Part shown: one piece after another, positions 56,773 to 64,000 of the stretch
Layout: the number at the start of each line of letters is the position of its first letter
Position numbering within the stretch: position 1 is the first letter of the stretch
Origin: Bugula neritina
Taxonomy: Eukaryota; Bryozoa; Gymnolaemata; Cheilostomatida; Bugulidae
Direction of reading: 5' to 3'
DNA length: 64,000 bases
Assembly: GCA_964035545.1 (NCBI GenBank)
Contig: OZ037767.1
Location: 62,001-126,000 of the forward strand
Translations under genes and position numbers: made by a program
The notes under the pieces: model-generated
The model's input: only the letters and a program-made list of their open reading frames with translations
What the model was told of the DNA's origin: nothing
Database searches by the model: none

Positions 56773-59700
56773 TCATAATATGATATTCTCACATACACTC
56801 TTACAGTTCCCCCATGTAATAATATGCAACAACAATGCCTTTCCCAAAAGCCAAATTCAGACAGCCATAAACACCTACAACGTCACTGGACTGGATGTCC
56901 TTCTGAAAAATCTCTTCAGTCGCGGTATTTCTGTCACTCACCTGTAAGTTATTATATACAGTATATACACTAAGCTGATTCCACAGTAGTATATACACTG
57001 TAAGTATCTGCACTGTAAGTATATACACTGTAAGTATATACACTGTAAGTATCTGCACTGTAAGTATATACACTGTAAGTATCTACATTGTAAGTATCTA
57101 CACTGTAAGTATATACACTGTAAGTATCTACATTGTAAGTATATACACTGTAAGTATATACACTGTAAGTATATACACTGTAGGTATATACACTGTAAGT
57201 ATCTACACTGTAAGTGTAAGTTATATTGTGATCTACTCTAGCAACTGGAGCTCCCCCGAGTACAAGAATCTAGGTCGGATAATTGAGGAGGATTTTCTGA
57301 GTTCCCTGTTTGACTTGTCGTCTGAAGTGACGGCTTCCATACTCTTCCCGCACTTTCAGAATGAACCTCTTGATGTCAGAGAGAACTTCCTGCCAATCAT
57401 CACGGATATTGGTATGACATCATCACTATTTGCTGTGCTATGTGATTCAGTCAAAAGTTACTATTGGTATGACATCATCACTATTTGCTGTGCTATGTTG
57501 TTCAGTCAACAGGTACCATTGGTACGACATCATCACTATTTGCTGTGCTATGTGATTCAGTCAAAAGTTACTATTGGTATGACATCATCACTATTTGCTG
57601 TGCTATGTTATTCAGTCAACAGTTACTATTGGTATGACATCATCACTATATGCTGTGCTATGTTATTCAGTCAACAGTTATTATTGGTATGACATCATCA
57701 CTATTGGTATGACATCATCACTATTTGCTATGTTATTGTATGCAGTCTACAGTTGCTATTGGTATGACATCATCACTATTTGCTGTGCTATGTTATTCAG
57801 TCAACAGTTACTATTAGTATGACATCATCACTATATGCTGTGGTTTAAGGGGTCTGCTACAGTTTCAATGCAGATGGTAAATACAAAGTCAAGACTGCTG
57901 GTCTCTACAGTGGACTCTTGGTCTATCTCAATGCAGACGTAGACTCTTACTTTGTGGGGCCGGCATCTGATTCTAATGGCTTCTCAGTGAGTTATATGTC
58001 AGTGTGCTTATATTACTAGTCAGTATGCATATATTACTAGTCAGTATGCATATATTGCTAGTCAGTATGCATATATTACTAGTCAGTGTGCATATATTAC
58101 TAGTCAGTATGCATATATTACTAGTCCGTATGCATATATTGCTAGTCAGTATGCATATATTACTAGTCAGTATGCATATATTACTAGTCAGTGTGCATAT
58201 ATTACTAGTCAGTATGCATATATTACTAGTCCGTATGCATATATTGCTAGTCAGTATGCATATATTACTAGTCAGTATGCATATATTACTAGTCAGTATG
58301 CATATATTACTAGTCAGTATGCATATATTACTAGTCAGTATTCATATATTACTAGTCAGTATGCATATATTACTAGTCAGCATGCATATTATATTGTCGC
58401 TTGTGTTTCTTATACTTTATTATCAGATTGCTGTTTACAAACCTGGAGAAGTACCAGTGATGAATAACGATGCTATTATAGGGGTTTACCCAGGAACTAA
58501 CACTAAAGTCTCTCTAGAACTCACCAAGGTAACCTCCCCTCCCCATAAAATACCAATTATGATCTCAAGCTATTAGCTAGCAGCAGTTGCATTAATTCAT
58601 ACAAATTTTATTACTTTTAAGAATCGAATTGACACAAGCTTCTATATAATATTACGTGTTTATATGCTACATGCACAAGTTGCAACTAATAGACTTATTA
58701 ATTGCTAACAGATAAAGAGGCAGCCGCCTCCTGCTGACAACAATACTGCTGACTGTTTTGATACTGAGACTAAACCCAACCCCCTCAGCTTCTACCCAGA
58801 GTACTCTTACAACGCTTGTTACATGGAGTGTGCTTCAAATATCTCTGTGGAGAGATGCGGGTGTCGCCATTTCTTTGAGCCTGGTAATACTGTATATACT
58901 ATACCTCTATACTGTATATATTATACCCCTATACAGTATATACTATACCCCTATACAGTATATACTATACCCCTATACAGTATATACTATACCCTACACT
59001 GTATATACTATACCCCTATACAGTATATACTGTGTATACTATACCCCTATACAGTATATACTATACCCCTATACAGTGTATACTATACCTCTATACAGTA
59101 TATACTATACCCCTATACAGTATATACTATACCCCTATACAGTATATACTATACCCTACACTGTATATACTATACCCCCTATACAGTATATACTATACCC
59201 TATACTGTGTATACTATACCCCTATACTGTATATACTATATCCTTATACTGTATATATTAAAATATACTCCTACACTGTATTTATCATACTCTTACACTG
59301 TATATATTATAATCTTATACTGTATATATTATACTCTTATACTGTATATATTATGATAATATACTGTAAAATTTTATTAAAAGCTGTGAATGGAGCCAAG
59401 ATCTGTGACCCAGAAACTTTTTCCACTTGCATCCTGAATGTTGGTAAGTCTATCTACACATGTGCTAGTATATAATATACACATGTTAGTATATAATATA
59501 CACATGTTAGTATATAATATACACATGCTAGTATATAATATACACATGTGCTAGTATATAATATACACATGTTAATATATAATATACACATGTTAGTATA
59601 TAATATACACATGCTAGTATATAATATACACATGCTAGTATATAATATACACATGCTAGTACATAATATACACGTGCTAGTATATAATATACACGTGCTA

Positions 59701-60857
59701 GTATATAATATACACATGCTAGTATATAATATACACATGCTAGTATATAATATACACATGTTAGTATATTATAATATATACGCCTTAGTATATAATATAC
59801 ACACGCTAGTATATAATGCACACATGCTAGTGTATAATACACACATGCTAGTATATAATACGCACATGCTAGTATATAATATACACGTGCTAGTATATAA
59901 TATACACATGTTAGTATATAATATACACATGCTAGTATATAATATACACGTGCTAGTATATAATATACACATGCTAGTATATAATACGCACATGCTAGTA
60001 TATAATATACACATGTTAGTATATAATATACACATGCTAGTATATAATATACACATGCTAGTTAGTATTCTACAGGATTTTCAACTCTACGTGAAGCACT
60101 GGAGAAGAAGTGTGGATGTCGGAGTGCATGTGAAGAGGAGAAGTACTCTGCCCACTTGATGGTGCATCAGTATCCAAATATAAACTTCCTTGCAGAACTT
60201 TACCAGGATGTCTGTGAGTGTTCTCTCTCTCTTTCTCAAACTCACACACTCACACACAAATATACACACTCACACACACACGCACACGCACACGCTCACG
60301 CTCACACACACACACACACATTTGTTTACATGTTTTAGTAACGAATGAAATTATAGAATCCATGAAAAAGAATACGATGCTGGTTTACATATCTTTCAAT
60401 TCCATAACCTACAACTTCCTGGAGGAGTATCTTTCATACACGGCGATTGACGTGTTGGGTAAGTCTATATATATATAATAGAATCTTAAAGGCATTATAT
60501 AATGAAGGTACAGCTGTTTGCGAATCATTGCCTGTGGTATTATGTATATTGTCTGTGGTATTATCTATATTGCCTGTGGTATTATATATATTGCCTGTGG
60601 TATTATATATATTGCCTGTGGTATTATATATATTGCCTATGGTATTATATATATTGCCTGTGGTATTATATATATTGGCAGCTAATTTTGGAGGAACTCT
60701 GGGTCTGTGTATTGGAGCCAGTCTACTGACAATCTGTGAGTTTATACAGTTTGGAGTATTCAGTCTCATCAGATGTATCAACAGGAAGAGAGAACAGGAG
60801 AGTAGAAAGAATGTAATACACGTACAGGTGGAACCTACCAAGGCTAGAGTCGGATAA
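56163..60857 (+). CDS. DEG/ENaC-family ion channel subunit
   Basis: Eleven exons: 56163-56290, 56544-56673, 56807-56943, 57242-57411, 57850-57986, 58427-58528, 58712-58883, 59384-59443, 60076-60213, 60339-60458 and 60682-60857. Phases agree and give 489 residues, a normal family length. Cytosolic N terminus with the gating HG motif (MHGIRYV, about 29-35). TM1 about 43-62 (VVWLLAILAMLTIGVYGSW). Family signature FPHVIICNNN just after TM1. Extracellular region with GVCYSFN and the cysteine motif YSYNACYMECAS...CGCRHFFEP, then CGCRSACEEEKY. TM2 with the selectivity-filter GAS (GGTLGLCIGASLLTICEF, about 435-452). A basic C-terminal tail follows. Such channels are trimeric, amiloride-sensitive cation (often Na+) channels gated by acid, peptides or force; gating here is unknown. 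Every intron except 6 and the short ones carries an array. Confidence 0.92.
56273..56430. repeat. 26-bp array spanning the intron 1 donor of the DEG/ENaC gene
   Basis: Six donors at exact 26-bp spacing (56291, 56317, 56343, 56369, 56395, 56421). Each copy repeats the exon tail CTTACACCCTGTGATGAG and then GTAAGT (GTACGT in the last). Only the first donor keeps the frame without an early stop. Confidence 0.95.
56689..56768. repeat. (TA)n microsatellite in DEG/ENaC intron 2
   Basis: About 40 uninterrupted TA dinucleotides. The length may be unstable or collapsed. Confidence 0.95.
56955..57215. repeat. 15-bp array from the intron 3 donor of the DEG/ENaC gene
   Basis: About 16 copies of CACTGTAAGTATATA. 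The native junction is CACCT|GTAAGTTAT, so each unit carries the exon tail CAC and an intact GTAAGT. Confidence 0.9.
57405..57840. repeat. 55-bp array spanning the intron 4 donor of the DEG/ENaC gene
   Basis: About eight units. The junction GATATTG|GTATGACATC recurs as CTATTGGTATGACATCATCA in each unit, and most units end GTCAACAGTTAC, with an AG. The donor sequence GGTATGA is intact in nearly all copies. Confidence 0.93.
57990..58395. repeat. 21-bp array in DEG/ENaC intron 5
   Basis: About 19 copies of AGTCAGTATGCATATATTAC plus T, beginning within 15 bases of the donor TCA|GTGAGTTATATG. Confidence 0.92.
58885..59360. repeat. About 20-bp TATACCCCTATACAGTATAC array in DEG/ENaC intron 7
   Basis: About 24 units of TATACTATACCCCTATACAG type with shorter ACCCTACACTG forms. 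It starts two bases after the donor. Confidence 0.9.
59455..60062. repeat. 21-bp array in DEG/ENaC intron 8
   Basis: About 29 copies of ACATGCTAGTATATAATATA plus C, filling the intron from donor to acceptor. Confidence 0.93.
60233..60322. repeat. CA-rich microsatellite in DEG/ENaC intron 9
   Basis: An imperfect (CA)n with CTCACA and CGCACA interruptions, near the exon 10 acceptor. Confidence 0.88.
60528..60677. repeat. 21-bp array in DEG/ENaC intron 10
   Basis: About seven copies of TGTGGTATTATATATATTGC plus C. The last one ends as the acceptor ATATTGGCAG|CTAATT, so the array abuts the exon. Confidence 0.92.
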
Positions 60858-61140
60858 CAACTTATACTCACCCTAATATGTTTGACGGTGAAGTTAAGAG
60901 TATTGAGTGTGAAGAGTGTTGTGTTTGGGGTTGATATCACTTTCATATGCATATATTAGTGTCTGTCTTAGCACCATATCAACATAGAGTGTAATATTAT
61001 ATGATATGACAGTATATTATATACATATGATATGACAGTATATTATATACATATGATATGATATACTGATAGTATATATGCTTCAAATTATATGTCTTTT
61101 TGTTGAACTACGCTATGGTATAGGTGGTGGTTATTTATTA

Positions 61141-61146
61141 AATAAA
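61141..61146 (+). terminator. Candidate poly(A) signal, DEG/ENaC gene
   Basis: AATAAA lies 284 nt after the stop codon, just before a 24-bp array. Confidence 0.45.
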
Positions 61147-61149
61147 TCA

Positions 61150-61410
61150 AAATAGAATGCTACTGTGTACTACATTGACTATATAACCTAGTACTACATT
61201 GACTATATAACTGAGTACTACATTGACTATATGACTGAGTACTACATTGACTATATAACTGTGTACTACATTGATTATATAACTGTGTACTACATTGACT
61301 ATATAACTGAGTATTACATTGACTATATAACTGAGTACTATATTGACTATATAACTGAGTACTACATTGACTATATAACTGTGTACTACATTGACTATAT
61401 AACTGAGTAC
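61150..61410. repeat. 24-bp array
   Basis: About 11 copies of TACTACATTGACTATATAAC plus TGAG or TGTG. The open frames on both strands reflect the 8-codon period. Confidence 0.92.
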
Positions 61411-61609
61411 TCCTACATATAGAAAAGCAGTGAGCACCATTGGTTCCTTTATTCTAAAAGTATTAATTATTATTACAGGTATAGTTATTATAGGACAAAA
61501 TTGTATAAAACACATATATGGTATGTGACTAAAAGCAATTATTATGCTCCATGAATATTGTATTACAGCATATAAATATAATGTGTAAACTCACTAATGT
61601 AATGTAACA

Positions 61610-61755
61610 TATTCTGTGTGTACTGTAATATGTACTGTAGTATGTACTGTAGTATACTGTAGTATATACTGTAGTATATACTGTAGTATGTACTGTAGTA
61701 TGTACTGTAGTATACTGTAGTATACTGTAGTATATACTGTAGTATATACTGTGTG
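61610..61755. repeat. TACTGTAGTATA array
   Basis: About 12 short units of ACTGTAGTATGT or ACTGTAGTAT. Confidence 0.88.
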
Positions 61756-61865
61756 AGTGGTGACTCTAGTTCTACCTACTCACTGTAAGTGTGAGTGGTG
61801 ACTAGCTCACAGTTTGGTACACAATTGTCTTCCTGGAATTGGGGTGTGGAAGCCATTTCTGACTG

Positions 61866-62085
61866 ACTCCAGATGGTACTAGCTGCTGTGACCTCAAAGG
61901 TCAGATGGTACTAGCTGCTGTGACCTCAAAGGTCAGATGGTACTAGCTGCTGTGACCTCAAAGGTCAGATGGTACTAGCTGCTGTGACCTCAAAGGTCAG
62001 ATGGTACTAGCTGCTGTGACCTCAAAGGTCAGATGGTACTAGCTGCTGTGACCTCAAAGGTCAGATGGTACTAGCTGCTGCTACT
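61866..62085. repeat. 32-bp array, highly homogeneous
   Basis: About seven copies of a 32-bp unit with GATGGTACTAGCTGCTGTGA. The units appear identical, so the expansion is recent. Confidence 0.93.
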
Positions 62086-62184
62086 CTCGTAAACTTCTAA
62101 GTCAAGGTTGCTCTGCTTCGCCGTCAACCGGCTGAGCAACTAAAAGCCAAAGTTTCTTTTAGCGTCAAAGAAATTCTTATCAAT

Positions 62185-62385
62185 TGTATTTACATGTTCA
62201 CATTGTTGAGCTAATGTAGCTAGCTAGATGACATAATCTGGAGTAATGTGCCCCTGTATTTACATGTTCACATTGTTGAGCTAGCTAGATGACATAATCT
62301 GGAGTAATGTGCCCCTGTATTTACATGTTCACATTGTTGAGCTAGCTAGATGACATAATCTGGAGTTATGTGCTCCTGTATACTT
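62185..62385. repeat. About 61-bp array, three copies
   Basis: Three units with GTATTTACATGTTCACATTG and GATGACATAATCTGGAGTAA. The first is a few bases longer (ATGTAGCTAG insert). Confidence 0.9.
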
Positions 62386-64000
62386 ACTCAGAGCAGATGA
62401 TAGTCTGGTTACTCGGCGCTCCAACTCTATAAGAGAAACAGACATCCTCATATATTAAAAGCCTGTAAAAATCTTATACGCAAAGTTGTAAGTAAAATAT
62501 CTAATTGTTATCTCAACATGCACTGCATAGATTAGAAATTATAAAATTAGCCAAAATATTCCAACATAATTGTTTACAACTGGCCTCTACAGATTTGAGT
62601 CTTAAGATACCAAGGCTTTTATGGTATGGAGGTTTTTTGGAGAAATGTTGTTTTTTACACAACATTAAACAATAACTTTGTTACGCAACTTAAAAATGCA
62701 ATTGTCTTAAATTCTAGAGACATTGAAGTTCTGGTAGCTATTAAATTGCTTGTTGCTAATTCATACCATTTATTTTTCCGTTTAACTCATGCATTTTTCT
62801 GTAAACTTTATCCCATTCTCTGAGAGGTTCACCAGGTAATTCACTGCTAGAGAGTCCATCGTGTAACTCATCATGAATCTTATTCACTAAAATATTATAA
62901 TTGGCTTGAATCTATTTGTAATTCTGCATACTTAAAAAATATACTGAATAGTTTTTTCACAAGAAATCCTTTTTTTATCATAATCTTGGCTCAAGCAAAA
63001 ATATTTTCAGTCTATGACAATATAATACTCATTATTAAGGCATCACTTAATGCATTTTCGGTTCAGTTCAGTTTCAGTTCTATAAATTACCCAAACAATT
63101 GTATACTAGTTATTATTCTAGCAGTTTTCTTCCACTCAGCACTTTGTATATTATAACTAATACTACTCTAAAATTTATCACAGTAAATGAGTAAACGATA
63201 TAGTCCCATGAAGACAATAGTAGATTTAAGCATATAGCAACAATACTGTTATAATGAGGTTTTTAACTAGCTGACTAAATAGGTAGGCTATGAAAAGAGT
63301 TTTCAACTGAGCCAAATTTTGTTTTAGATGACTTGAAGTAGGAAATTTTAATTAGTCCAGTGGTGAAAAATAGTTGAGTTTAAAATGCTGAGCAGCTATA
63401 GAGTTGCCGGTGAAGAAAGTTGAGTCAGGGGCATAATCTTTGTTATTCAAAGACAAAAGTAAACATTTTAAGGATGATGCCAAAGATAAAAGATTTAAGC
63501 TCAATAGCAAAAATGCCTGACATGCTTTTTTAGAAAATCTAGGGATTTAAGCTACTGCATCTAATAAGGTGTTATTTTGATACATTTCATGTTTATGGCA
63601 GATTCCTTGGCCAAACCTTGTGAAGGTACTACAGATAGTTTACGTATGTGACAGCATTCAAAATGGCTTCCTATGCTGCTGAGAGTTGATTAGATGGTTT
63701 CAAAGAGATATGAAGTCGTATCAGTAATGTTTAATAAAATGTATAACACTAAATGTCTTAGTTTTATGTTCTATGGATAGTCTAAAGGTTAAGTGGTGTT
63801 GTAACGTCTGCCCCAGTTTATTTATAATAGGTTGCACTGCTGGATTTATGCTGATGTTTATTGAAACTAACTGGTAACCAACGTGAAACTACAATAATAC
63901 AATAATACGATTTGATAAGAAAAGACATTATTGAAAGAAAAATGAAACATACAAAAATTACAAAATTGTTGCAAAACAATGTTTGACATACCTCTATTAC
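62386..64000. other. AT-rich sequence, no gene recognised
   Basis: About 1.6 kb of unique AT-rich sequence after the last array. An open frame of 65 codons at 62626-62823 has no recognised domain. No splice-linked exons, RNA gene or transposon ends were recognised. Confidence 0.5.

Noticed and set aside
58004-60159. LVSMHIL, VYTIPLY and VYNIHML repeat frames
   Set aside because: Introns 5, 7 and 8 of the DEG/ENaC gene. Real exons interrupt them in other phases.
62626-62823. 65-codon open frame near the window end
   Set aside because: AT-rich with no domain. It could be part of an unseen gene beyond the window but nothing supports this.

Overview
This window is nuclear DNA from an invertebrate animal. 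Five intron-rich genes belong to animal families: a PAR-type bZIP factor, a KLHL20-type BTB-Kelch protein, a RasGRP-type Ras activator, a tandem pair of SLC18B1-like MFS transporters and a DEG/ENaC channel. There is also one intact Ty3/gypsy LTR retrotransposon. The species cannot be named from the sequence; an early-branching, AT-rich lineage such as a sponge is a guess. All exon models were built by hand from splice signals, reading phase and family homology. Every model closes in frame.

Layout: 1-3213 repeats and a probable MITE; 3214-8150 (+) bZIP gene; 8151-9808 convergent 3' ends; 9809-14713 (-) KLHL20-like gene; 14714-16880 AT-rich divergent upstream region; about 17206-25886 (+) RasGRP-like gene; 27545-41477 (+) MFS copy 1, whose intron 8 holds the retrotransposon at 35376-40190; 43098-51385 (+) MFS copy 2; 51386-56035 three back-to-back satellite-like arrays; 56163-60857 (+) DEG/ENaC channel; 60858-64000 short arrays and unassigned AT-rich DNA.

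The dominant feature is tandem repetition. By my tally about half of the window is arrays with 5-61 bp units, and most introns carry their own private array. Most long open frames in the window are repeat artefacts. In at least ten introns the repeat unit is not purely intronic: it spans an exon-intron junction, so the last or first exon bases and the splice site have been amplified together. In the KLHL20 gene the whole first intron is exactly 25 copies of an 18-bp unit that carries both a donor and an acceptor, with no in-frame stop, so any choice of sites leaves the BTB domain in frame. In both MFS genes a 49-bp unit contains a complete 27-nt pseudo-exon with its own acceptor and donor. This junction-seeded intron expansion is the most unusual thing here.

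The genes do not form an obvious pathway. The two MFS copies are a local duplication, with patches of near identity next to strongly diverged patches, which suggests gene conversion.
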